Shown: piece by piece, positions 1 to 11,100 of the stretch | Numbering within the stretch: the stretch's first letter is position 1 | Layout of the letters: every line of letters begins with the position of its first letter | Origin: Symsagittifera roscoffensis | Taxonomy: Eukaryota; Xenacoelomorpha; Acoela; Convolutidae | Assembly: GCF_963678635.1 (NCBI RefSeq) | Contig: NC_087065.1 | Coordinates: 496,001 to 560,000, forward strand | DNA length: 64,000 nucleotides | Direction: 5' to 3' | The notes under the pieces: model-generated | Seen by the model: only the letters and a program-made list of their open reading frames with translations | What the model was told of the DNA's origin: nothing | Databases searched by the model: none | Translations under genes and position numbers: made by a program

Positions 1-99
1 ATATTATATTTAAGAAAATTGAAATTTAAGTCAGTTTTAAGAGTTTGTATTATTTCTACATTTTTTTGCATCGAAGGTTTTTAGTCATCATTGTTCTGG

Positions 100-365
100 C
101 CACTGAAAGTGGGAGTGAACTTTGTCTTCGGGTGTGTTTTAGTTTCTTTTTCCACTCAAAATCAGCTATGCTAAATAATCATTGAAAGGAGTTGATTGAT
201 TAAGCAAATTATAGCCATTTTAAGTCATGATTGGATTGACATTGAAACACTTTTTGAAAAGGTTTTCCCAGTGTCGAGAAAAACTGGTTTGAAAATTTCG
301 AGTAGTTTAATTTCGAGCGAGTAAAGAAAGCAAGCTGGTAGGTACTATATGAGGCTTATAGTAAA
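100..365 (+). repeat. dispersed repeat family H, copy 1
   Basis: Shares AACTTTGT.TTCGGGTGTG, AAAATCAG.TA and TCATTGAAA blocks with 23040-23235 and 23385-23560. It is also related, in reverse complement, to the segments near 50400-50600, 51710-51910 and 56400-56620 (CGAGCGAGTAAAG and CTCGACGGGG-type blocks). Confidence 0.6.
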
Positions 366-619
366 AAAGTTCTTTTATTTACCCTTGCGACAAGCAACGG
401 CGTTGAAACCGGTTACTAGACTATTTGTAAACAAGTAACATCATTAGTGTAGTGGTTGCGTGCTAGGTATGGTTCTTGGTTGCCTGTTAAAAGATTTCCG
501 AGTATTTTTTTTCTGTGCTTTAGTTTTAGGTGCTGAAGGGTTGGCTTTAATTCTGTCAGCTTTTTTCCGATTGTTGTTTTTCTATTAGTTATATTATTAT
601 ACTTACGAAAGCATGTGTC

Positions 620-905
620 TTTTAATCAGGAACTAGACTTTTTTTGCTTGTAAACAACTTTTCTTACAAATTTTCAACTTCTTTAATAATGAATCTTAGC
701 AACTTGAAGTTTCATTCGCTCTCGACTAGAGATAACGCTGTCGCCTTTGCATCCTGCGGTCTGGGGTTCGTATCTCGGCCGGAGCTTGTGTTTTTCAGTA
801 TGTATGCAATTGAAATTTTTTTTTCCTGTAAAAATTGATTTGTTGGACTTCAGTTTTTCTGTTCATGTTGTTTCGACTTAGTTGCCTTATCACGGATTTT
901 TGTTG
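620..905 (+). repeat. family B tRNA-derived SINE, copy 1
   Basis: Its tRNA-like part is 718-790 (GATAACGC box A region, GGGGTTCGTATC box B, GCCGGAGC). It is followed by T-rich spacer and the TTAGTTGCC core. Other copies are near 7110-7560, 7960-8345, 8490-8690 and 29938-30120. Confidence 0.65.
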
Positions 906-1308
906 CGCTGTAATTGTTCATGGAGGACTTGAGGCTTTTTAAAGGTTTTTATAAAATCAATTTTTCTACTGGCGCCTAACTAATTTTAAGCTCATTTATT
1001 TTAATTGTAGTAGAGAAACAACTAAGGTTTTGGACGAAGCTCAATTTTTGAGTTTACATTTTTTGTCTCGTGTCAGTATAACAATATCAGTTAAATCGAT
1101 TACCTCCTGCCAGCTTTAGCAGTTTCAATCAATAGCATCTTTTTAGCATCAGTAGCTTCAATGGGTTAAAACAGTTAACAAATAACTCAGTTTTCCTTTG
1201 TTTTTTTGTTTAAATTACAAAAATAAAAACAATTTCGGGACCAGCTAATATTGATCCGTTCCTGGGCTTAATCTTTTTTTTAAAGTACTTCATTGGTACT
1301 TATTTTTT

Positions 1309-1780
1309 ACCCTTGCCATACGCAAGGGTATTGCAATCGGATACGAGTGTTTTTTCCCGTAAATAACTTTGTTCACAGAATGGTCAAAAGTAGAAATGGT
1401 AAATTTTGGTTCAGTTCATAATAAATTAGCTTTTTTGCGTCTCCGGTGAACTTGGTTTCAGGTAACGAATACGACTGGGGACGCAAAGGTCCTGGGTATG
1501 AATCTGACAGGACCTGTTTTCTTTTCAAACTGATGTATTCCGTTTCAAAAAAGTGTCGGTCCATTGTTTGTCTGCTTATGTTTTGTCGGCTTTGTTGCCA
1601 CATCGTAGAAAGTTTTTTTTGTGAGCATTTAACCTTGTAGTTGATTTTAGTGTTTTGATTTTTTCTGCTGTTTGTAATTTTACAAACCTTGACTTCCTAT
1701 ATATTTTTTTAAGCGCTTAAAAACTTTATTCTGCTCAAATGATTTCGGCTTATTTTTTATCGGCTTACTTTCTTATTTTT
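1309..1780 (+). repeat. family A SINE-like composite, copy 1
   Basis: The head is an ACCCTTGC..GCAAGGGT stem, with TTTTCCCGTAAATAACTTTG and TTCACAG. Then a tRNA-like block at 1456-1515 (ACGAATACG, GGTCCTGGGTATGAATC), the GTCTGCTTATGTTTTGTCGG core and a tail with AACTTTATTCTGCTCAAATG. Further copies: 4385-4690, 28456-28960 and 35255-35660; a head-only copy at 26665-26760. Confidence 0.7.
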
Positions 1781-1965
1781 GAGTTGGCACTGGAAACCCA
1801 GTTTTTTCACGCCCCACTAGGTTGCACAAAATGCTAAAAAATTTTAATAGAAATTATAGATTTTCATGACCCCTTTTTGGTGTTTTTTTTTCGTTTTTTT
1901 TTCTGCTTGAAAGGTTTCGGTTTAACAGCCTCATATTGCGTCGTTCGTCAAGCAAAAAAGTTTGT

Positions 1966-2150
1966 TTGTTTTTGTGTGTGCGTTTCGCGCCTGAGGCTTT
2001 TGTTTTTTTTTCTTGTATGTGTGCGCGTGCGTGTGTGTGTATTTGTGTGTGCGTTTCGCGCCTGAGGCTTTTGTTTTTTTTCTTGTATGTGTGTGCGTGC
2101 GTGTGTGCGTATTTGTGTGTGCGTTTCGAGCCTGAGGCTTTTGTTTTTTT
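1966..2150 (+). repeat. 70-bp tandem repeat, about 2.6 copies, GT-rich
   Basis: Units begin with GTGTGTGCGTTTCGCGCC followed by TGAGGCTTTTG and a GT/GC alternating run; copies are offset by 70-71 bp. The alternating purine-pyrimidine runs could form Z-DNA. Confidence 0.85.
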
Positions 2151-4082
2151 TTCCTTTTTCGGCTTAATAGTTTTCTGCCTATATTATATCAGCTTAGTGG
2201 CCTCATATTGTTTCATATGACGAGCAAATGTGCGTTTGTGTTTTGAGGGCGAGGGGGATTTATTAACTTTTTATAAATCTGAATTTTTGTTGATCTTTTT
2301 TTTTGGCTTAAAGGGTTCCTGCTAAGGTGTTTTCGGCTTTGTTAGCGCTTGGTATTTTTTTTTCACTGATAAGTTCACTTTCTATTGTTTTGTCGTTTTT
2401 TTCCAATCTAGGGTTATTCATTTTGATAGATATAGTTTTTTCGACATTTTCGAGTGTTTTTCCGACTTTTGGGTTTCTTTTTTTTTGGGTGGAAATTTAA
2501 ACCGGCGTTTGTTTATCGAATTCATAACTTTTCAATGTTCTCAGCGGGTGTTCATTTCTTTTGATTTTTTTTGTTTGAGCAGTTTTTTTTTACTGAAAGA
2601 AGGACTAATAATTATGAATTTTTTGAATTCATTCGTTATTATCGTGGATTTTTTAATGATTTTTCCACGTTAAATTTTGTGTTTGGCTGGTTAAATTTGT
2701 TGTGCTTCTTAAAAAATGAAAGAAAGTATTCGGCATTGATTATCCTTGCGATAAGCAAGGTTATTTCTATCGGGTACTAGACTTTTTCCGTAAACAAATT
2801 TGTCCACAGGTTGACTGATATTTGGTCATCTCCAAATGTATCTCTATTTTCTATTTCTACTCAAGATACACGTCTAACAGCTGTATTTCAAAAGCTGGCT
2901 TCAACTTCTAAAGTGATCATTGTTTTACAGCTGAAAAAGATTCTTAGATGTAAGTTTGTTTTTTTGTCGGCTTTATTGATTTCGACCCAATTTTTGTCGG
3001 CTTACTTGCCGTGTAGTTAATTCTGTATTTTTTTGATCGGTTTTTCAATTATTTTTTTTTCTTCATTATCATGAAGGTAAATGTAGTTCATGGTTTTCTG
3101 GTTTTTATAGGCGCCAAAATGTTCTGTTTGAAATAAAACTTTTTTTGAATCTTTCTGCTGGAACTTTGTTTTGCATTTTTTTTTTCGGATGCATGGTTTC
3201 TGATTTTTTTTTATTTCTAAAAGTGCGTGAAACTAGTTTAAGTTTTAATTAGTTTAGTATGTTTTAAAGTAGTAAATTTGATTTGAAATCGATTCAAGTT
3301 GGTTCAACTTGTCAAAAAAAAGTAAAATATCCGGATTTTTTTTGTCTTCAAAGGAATGTGGCGACAAGTTCTGCACGAGATTTAGGCGTGTGGTTCTTTC
3401 TGGCTTAAATTTTTGAATTTTTTTTTAATTCCACTTTGTTTTGTTATGATCTATCTCTTATACCGTTGCGGATAAATTTCATAACTGTTAATTCTTGATT
3501 TTATTGCTTTATTTTCATAGTTTTTAAAGAGTTTTTTCAGATTTTCTGCAAGATCTTTTTTGTGTCAATTGTTTGTAATTTTTGCATTCATGTGTTTGAA
3601 ATGTTGTTTTTGATTTTTTTTTTCATTTTCGTCTTATACAATAGCGGATAGGGCCTTTATCCCCGATTGTTCTTATTGTATACGCAGGTTGTTTGGTTGC
3701 AAGATTTCATGAACAGTTTTTGAGTAAATTTAGGAATTATCGTATCTCAGTTTTTTGATCGAATTGTTTTTTTTTTCATCGTTTTTATCTATTGGTTATC
3801 AGAAAGAAATGGATGGAGTTCAGCCCAAATCCTTCTTTTGTTTTGCAGTTAATTGACTTCTATAACAATTGCATTTTTAAAATTATTTTGTTATCTTTGA
3901 GCCTAAGTTTTCTTCAACAAAATTCATTCATCTTTTCCAATTTTCGTTTAAGACACTATCTTTTTATTTTTGGAAGTTTATTGTGTATCGCAAGTGGTGC
4001 AAAGCTCAGCTTCGCTCTGTATAAATTGTTTTATACATCTTTCATTTTGTTGCCTGTATAATTTTGCAACTTTCTTTCTCCA
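2151..4082 (+). other. T-rich noncoding stretch
   Basis: Contains a family A head remnant at about 2740-2815, a core-like GTCGGCTTACTTGCC at about 2996-3010 and a hairpin tail at 3978-4022. Otherwise poly-T-rich with no supported gene. Confidence 0.55.
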
Positions 4083-4228
4083 ATTTTTGAAAACAACGCA
4101 AATGCATGTCTTAGGTCTTCCCCCACCATATTTAGACAAAAAAAAACCAATTTATAAACTAATTGGTTTTTCAGTCTAAATATGGTGGGGAAAGACCTAT
4201 GACATGCATTTTTGTTGTTCTCAAAATA
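4083..4228. repeat. small perfect-type hairpin (foldback), about 145 bp
   Basis: Arms of about 67 bp are inverted copies (GGTCTTTCCCCACCATATTTA against its complement, AATGCATGTC ends) around a short AT loop. No coding capacity. Either a MITE fragment or a structured insertion. Confidence 0.8.
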
Positions 4229-4384
4229 AGAAAACAACGAAATACATTTTACTTGCTTGATTCCCAATTGCTATGCGCATTTTAGCGCATTATTCAGAAT
4301 GTTTGTAATTCACTTATTTTTGTGTTTTTGTCCGTTTTTTTTCTTTGTTTTTTAAGCTTTTGTTTTTAAGTTTTTTAAGCGTCT

Positions 4385-4690
4385 GGTCTAAGTGAAGGAC
4401 TAAGCCTGGGATGGCAAAGGTCCTAGGTTCGAATATGGTCAGGCGCTGCTTTTTTCAGACGGTAGTAATGTTTTACAGGATTATGTTTTGTCGGCTTTTT
4501 TGCCTCATCGTAAAGAAGTTTTTTTTTGCTGTACGCATGTTACATTAGATGTTTTTTTTTGTGTTTTGATTTTTTCGGCTATTTATAGTTTTACTAACCT
4601 TGATTTCGTATATTTTTTTGTTTTTTTTTTGCTCAAAAACTCTATTCTGCCCAAATGATTTCGGCTTTTTTTTTATCAACTCAGTTGCAT
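4385..4690 (+). repeat. family A SINE-like composite, copy 2
   Basis: Starts near its tRNA-like block (GATGGCAAAGGTCCTAGGTTC, box B at about 4425), then the TTTTGTCGGCTTTTTTGCC core and the tail with TTCTGCCCAAATGATTTCGG. Confidence 0.7.
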
Positions 4691-5000
4691 GATTTTGCGT
4701 CGCTCAAATGAAAAACTCTTATTTCAAAAAATGTTTCTGTGTTTCCGGAGGATGGTAAAAGTGAAAATTAAACTTTATGAGCTTCCGAATTTTCCGTGTC
4801 AGAAATTTTGCTTTCGGCTTAACGGTAGTTCGCCACTTTTTTTTAGTGTCGAACAGCATTTCAGGCAAAAGATGGATATTTCTTGTGGTTTTTTCGATTT
4901 GTGTTTTGATTTGGTAGCCTGAAATGCTGTGTTTGTTCTATTCGATTATATGGAATGCAAATTTTGGTGGAACTTATTGATTGAACTGAAGCTTTTACAG

Positions 5001-5179
5001 GTTTTGCAAGAGTCTTCCCAAATTGTCAGTTTAATCCACTCCTTTTTAAACGACAACACCAACTCGGAGACGTTTCGAGCACTCGCCGAGCACTTTGAGA
5101 ACATCACGAGCAACTCCGACGACAAGGCTGCAAAGTATACTATCAAGAATTACGGATTGGACGATCAAGACGGTTTCAA
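5001..5179 (+). CDS. PTGES2: PTGES2 exon: end of thioredoxin-like domain and linker
   Basis: The acceptor TTTTACAG ends at 5000 and codons begin at 5001 in phase 0. The exon starts VLQESSQIVSLIHSFL, matching the family's 'SS.I...L..YL' helix, and then gives the variable linker with a KYTIKNYG segment. The best donor is CAA|GTAGGT at 5180, leaving two bases of a split codon. An alternative weak donor at 5173 would leave one base and fit the next exon directly. GC content is clearly higher than in the flanking DNA. Confidence 0.85.
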
Positions 5180-8100
5180 GTAGGTTTCAATCTAGTTTGA
5201 CTTGTTTGATGATTGGCTTTTTTTTTGCATATTTTCAGTTATTGAAGCTTATTATATATTAATGAATGACATCAATTTAGTATAAGGCCTAGTCTTCAAG
5301 GGGCTATCGAGCGCAACGTTTAAAAAGGCTTAGATCAGCACGTCTAAGAATCATTCAGAGCGACCATCGAATATTCTAAATTCTGGAAAACAATAGTAAT
5401 TCTTGGTATAAAATTAACTCGATTCAACTTCAAGGCTAGATAGTTCCTGCCAAATTTTTGCCAAAAGTTTTGCGTTAACAGAATAATTTCAGTATAAAAC
5501 GAATCAACTAAAAACAGCAGCGTCCATCATTGGATTTTCGCTATGAAATAAATTGAATCATTTCAAAATTTCATCACTTGAATAGCTTGTTTTATTTTTT
5601 GCAATGAAATAACTTGAAAGGTTATAAGTTTCATCGCTTGAATAGCTTGCTTAGAAAAATTCAAAATTTTTTGAAACGATTCAGGCTATGAAATAAATTG
5701 AATAATTTTACCGCTCGAATGGCCTCAATAGAAAAACTTCAGTTTTTCACCTACCGAATTGTTTCATGAAATGACTTGAAATAATAAACTTATAGTTGGA
5801 ATAGCTTGCTAAGAAAAACTTGAACTTTTCGCGAAATGATTTGCTCTATGAAACAAATTGAAATATTTCAATGTTTGATTGCTTGAATAGCTTGCATTGG
5901 AAAACTTGAACATTTTACAAACCAACTTGCTCCATAAACAATTTTGCAAACCGATTCGCCCGACGAAATAACTTGAAATTTTTCAATGATTCATTGGTTG
6001 AATTGCTGGCATAGGAAAAGTGTAACAGTTGTTATAATGATTCGTTTAAGAAACAACTTGAAATTTGTTGAACTTTCATCGCTTGAAATGTTTCAATGGA
6101 AAATCGTTAACTTTGCGCCATCCGATTTGCTTCATGAAATTTGTTCGAAATATTTCAAGGCTTAGAAAAATGAGTAGCTTGGTCAAGAAAAATTTTCGCG
6201 AAATTATTCACTCTATGAGAAAACCCGAATTATTTCAAAGTTTCATGACTTCTAAAGCTTGGATGACTTCTAAAGAAAACAAACTTTTCGACGTCGGATT
6301 TGCTTCATGAAAATTTTGAAGTAATTCAAAGTTTTATAGCTTGAGAAGCGTGCTTCCAAAAAATGAATTGATTCGTTTTCAGGAATTGATTCGTTTTTTG
6401 AAAGAGGTTGAAATTTTGAAATACTTCGAATTTTTATCGTCGCTTGAATGATTTCAATAGTAAATTTAATCTTTTCGCTATCCAATTCAGGCCATGAAAC
6501 ATTTGAATTATTTCAAAGTTAATCCGCTTGAATAGCTTGCTTAGAAACACTTGAATTTTTCGCTAAACTCCTCGGTTTAGGAATCTTTTTGAAAAACTAC
6601 AAAGTTTCATAGCTTGAATAGCGTGCTTCCAAAAAGTTGATTTGTTTCAGGAATACATTTCTTTGAATTAAATTGAAATATTTGAAATTTTCATTGTCGC
6701 TTGAGTGGCTTGAAAAGAAAAATTTCGCCAAACGATTTGCTCCGTTTAACAACTTGAATAGGTTTGAAAAACGTAAAATTTTGCGAACAGATTCGGTCTA
6801 TAAAATTACTTGAAATATTCGATTTTTCACTCGCTTGATTAGCTTGCTTAGGAGAACTCAAAAACTTTTCGCGAAAAGATTCGGTCTCTGAAGATTCGGT
6901 GTATGAAATTTCTCGAAAAATTTCATAGCTGGATCGAATAGCTTGCTGAGAAAAATTTGATTATTTTGCGAGCCAATTCGCTCTATGAAGTAACTGGAAA
7001 TTTTTCAAATGATCGAAGCTTTGAAATTGAAGTTATTTTAATAGTGAACCTTAGCAACTTTGAGACTGCGTCCCGACTGATCAGATCCACAACTTTTTTT
7101 TGCGAGACGATTGATTATTGGATACAGGCTTGCTAGTTGTAAATTAAGCAAGTGTCTTGTAATTGGGAACTAGATACTTTTCCCGCAAACAATTTTTCTT
7201 ACATCTGACGATGAAATTAATGAGTTTGCACAACTTCGCAAACTCGCTTCCCTCTTGGCCTAAATGTAATTAAGTTGTCTCTTTGCCCTATGGTCTGGGA
7301 TTCGAATCACGCCTGGACCTTGTTTTATTTTCACTGTGGATGAAATTTGTAATTTGTTTTGGGAAAAATTGAATTGTAAGACTTTTGTTTGTATGCTTAG
7401 ATTTTTGTCGGCTTAGGTGCCAAATTGTGCAGTTTTTTGAGCGGTCAGCATTTTTTGTCGTAGATGCAAGTGTTTTTGATGTATTCTTGTATTTAATAAA
7501 ATTAATAGCCCTGACTATGTATTTTTATTATAATATGTGGCAGATTCAATTTAAATAGCTGGATCGTTTATGTTATACTTCGAACAGCGTTTATTAGTTA
7601 TTTCAAAGCCTTGTTTTTTGTCAAAAAATGTGTAGAATTTGATTTTTTTGATTAGCATTTCATCTAATAAGGTAATGTGTATGCAAAAGTTGTTTTAGTT
7701 GCATATCCTAGTGATTGAAAACGAACATATCACTGTTTTTGTTTCGCCTAAAAGATTCATTTGGCCTAAATGTTTTCTGTTTATGTTTTGTCTTCTCAGT
7801 TATCTTGATTTGTGTCGCTTCAAGGGTGAAAGTTGATTGAATCAGGTAGTTTGTCTTGCAGAAGTTCAAAGTCTTAAATCTTGATCGTTCGAGAATTTTT
7901 TGTCAACGTTTTTTGATGGCATTTTTTTTCGTTTTCGGCTGAATGCGCTACTTAGAGCGGCTGTTTTTTCTGCGAAACGATTGGTTTTTGGATACGGGTT
8001 TGCTAATTGTAAAATAAGCAAGTGTCTTGTAATCGGGGACAAGTTACTTTTCCCTCAAACTTTTTTTTCTTCTGACGATGAAAATAGTGAGCCTTAGCAA

Positions 8101-11100
8101 CGTCAAGTTTGCTTCCCATGTAGCCTAAAGGTAACGAGGATTTTTCTGTACCCTAAGGTCTGGGATTCGAATTACGCCTGGACCTTGTTTTTTTACTGTG
8201 TGTATAAAAGTATTAAAATTTTTCGGGAAAAGTTGAAATGTGGGACTTTTGTTTGTCTGCTTAGATTTTGTCGGCTTACTCGCCAAATTGTGCAGTTTTT
8301 TGGAGCGGTCAGCAATTTTTGTCGTAGATGCAAGTGTTTTTGCTGTGTTCTTGTTAGGCTTGCTATATGCATGCGGTATCAAACTGGAATATATACTTTT
8401 TTTTCCAGGTTTACAACTAGTTAAACCAAATCAGTTTAATCACTTCTTTTCACTTCTATTCTCCTCCTTCCTCTTCTTACCTTCTCTTAACATGTTCCAG
8501 GTTGCTTCTCCAATGGCCTGGAGGTAAAGCAGTTGCCTTTGTACCCTAAGGTCTCGGGTTCGAGTCGTGGCCGGATCTTGTTTTTTGTTTCAGTATCAAG
8601 GAAATAGAAAAAAAAGTTCCGAGAAAAATGAATTGTTGGTTTTTCGTTTGCTCGCTCAGGTTTTGTCGGCTAAATTGTCACAAAGATTTATGCTTGTGCT
8701 GCAGAAAATTTTGCTTGAGCCTGTAAGTGAAAATGTTGTTCAATCTGTTTTCGAGGAGGGACTTGAAAGATTTAAAAAAAATTCAAAATACTTTTTTTTT
8801 TCGTTTCAGTTGGTGTCTGCTCAAAGATGGTCGGCTTAGTTGCCATATCACTGATTTTTCTTTCTGTAAGCTACTTTCATTATAGTTGCAAGTGCAAGTG
8901 TTTTTCATTCTAGTTTCAAGGGGGACTTAAAAGATTTTAAAAAATCAAAAAAAATTCTTTAAGTGGTTTCAGCTCAAAGATTTGTTGGCTTTGTTGCCAC
9001 ATAACTGATTTTTGTTGTGCTGTAAACAATCTTTATTGTAGTTGCAAGTGCAATTGTTGTCTATTGTTGTATTAGATGGGACTTTGTTGTTCAATCTAAA
9101 TTCAAGATGGTTTCAAATGATTTTTTTTTAAATTTTCATAAAATATATACTTTTTGGTTTCAGTTGGTGTCTGCTCAAAGATGGTCGGCTTAGTTGTCAC
9201 ATCTCAGATTTTTCTTTTGCTGTAAGCAACTAGTTTTGTAGTTGCAATTGCTGTTCATTTTTGTTTTAAGGGGGACTTGAAAGATTTTTAAAAATCAAAA
9301 AAATCATATTTTTTTCGGCTCAACTTGTCTGCTCAAAGATCGTCGGCTTTGTTTCTTTTCGTAAATTTTGTTGCTTTCCGTTGTTGCTTATCTAAAACTC
9401 AAGTGTCTGGCATGTTTGCCTGGAATGGACTTCTATCGAGACATATGAAAGATTATATGACCTACTTGTTTTAAAAGCTTTCATTTTCGGCTGTTTTGTT
9501 TTTATTTTATGTTAGTGTTGTATCGCAATTAGTGCCAAGCTCCGCTTTGCCTCTGTGTAGTTTATGAAATTAATAGCCTTAACTATGTATAATTCAAAAA
9601 TTGTTTTCTTGGTGATTTATTATAATAGGTGGCAGATTCAAGTTAAGTAGATGGATCGCTTTTTGTTGTACTTCGAACAGATTTTATCAATTATTTCAAA
9701 TCCACGTTTTTTTCTCAAAAAAAGTAGAGCGAAACGAGTGTATTTGTACGAACCTTCTTTTTTTCCTAACTCGCAAAGATTGGTGTCACTTTTCGGGCAC
9801 CTTTACAGCTTTTTCATAGGGTGTGCTTTGACATTCAAATAGCAAAAAGTTAACACAGTTGATGCATTTTTAGTTCATCAAATGAGCCGAAAAAAGTGAT
9901 TTGTTTCAAATAACAATGAAAACTCGATTTCAGAAATTTTCTAACTTATCTCGCAATTTTTAAAACGCATAATTTATACATACTGTTGCTTTATGCTTTG
10001 CAATTTGTTAAATGCAAATAGTGTTGATGCCTTTAGTTTTTATACCTCAATTTACTACATGAAAAATGGTGTCTGTTTGTATTTGGTGCCACTTTTGCTA
10101 CATTGCATTGGCAATTTATAAGCATATGTATCTGCTTTATTCGTGACTAGTGTTTGTCGGTTGTTAAGCTTGTAAGTGAATAGTGCGTGAGACTCAAAAC
10201 CTCTTGATTGCAGTAGGTCGGAGATTCGAATCGTAAACGTAGCCGAGTTTATACTAATTCGAGGCTTATTTCTACTTTTTCTTATTTCTTTTGATAGAGC
10301 TGCGTTTCAGTCGTGTTCACGCAAGTGTTTGCGAAGTACAGCTTTGCCTCTGTGTTGAAAATGAAACGAATGTTTTATGCATAAGAGCTCTCAATTTTGA
10401 TAGATGTTATACTCAAATACTGTTCATTCAAAATTACCACATATGAGTATTTGTTTCGCCTAAAAGATTCATTCGGCCTAAATGTTTTCGGCTTTTGTTT
10501 TATCGGCTTAGTTAATTTGATTTTGTTTCATCAAGGGCGAAAATTGATTGAATCAGGTTGTTTGTTTTGCAAAAGATCAAACTCTTAAATCTTAATCTCT
10601 CGAGAATTTTTTGTTTCAACTTTTTTGATGGCTTATTTTTTGTTTTCCGCTCAGCTGGCGTCTTACAGTGGCTGTTTTTGGGTTGAACGGACGCAATATA
10701 GGCTAAGTGCCCTCTCGTTAAAAATTTAAAGAATTATTTAATACTGTTTGTAATATTTTTCAACTATTTTTTGGATTTTTTTTTCTCAAATTATATTTTT
10801 TTTCCATTTTTTTGATTTCCGTCCTAATTTTATTCGCTATCTTGCAACCTTGTGCTTGTATCTGTGTCTTATTCTATCTCAATTCGGATTAGTGTCTTCC
10901 TCCGAAAGAAGGATTGAGTGAAGTTTTGAAATTGTATTTGGATGTGGTTTTCCCTTTTTTTTCTAATCATGCTACCAAAAAGGATCCGCGAAAGTCCTGA
11001 TAGCAAAAATTAACTTCAGATGGGGCCAGGGGATATTCATTTGAAAGCGCTTGGAGTCAGAGTACGAGCTACATTAAGAAGATTTGAGAAACTGATTTTA

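Larger units (their letters stand above)
1..1308 (+). other. noncoding, repeat-derived DNA upstream of the first visible PTGES2 exon
   Basis: No exon is supported. It holds a family H fragment (about 100-365), a degenerate family A head (380-435) and a family B SINE (620-905); the rest is T-rich with nothing else recognised. Confidence 0.6.
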
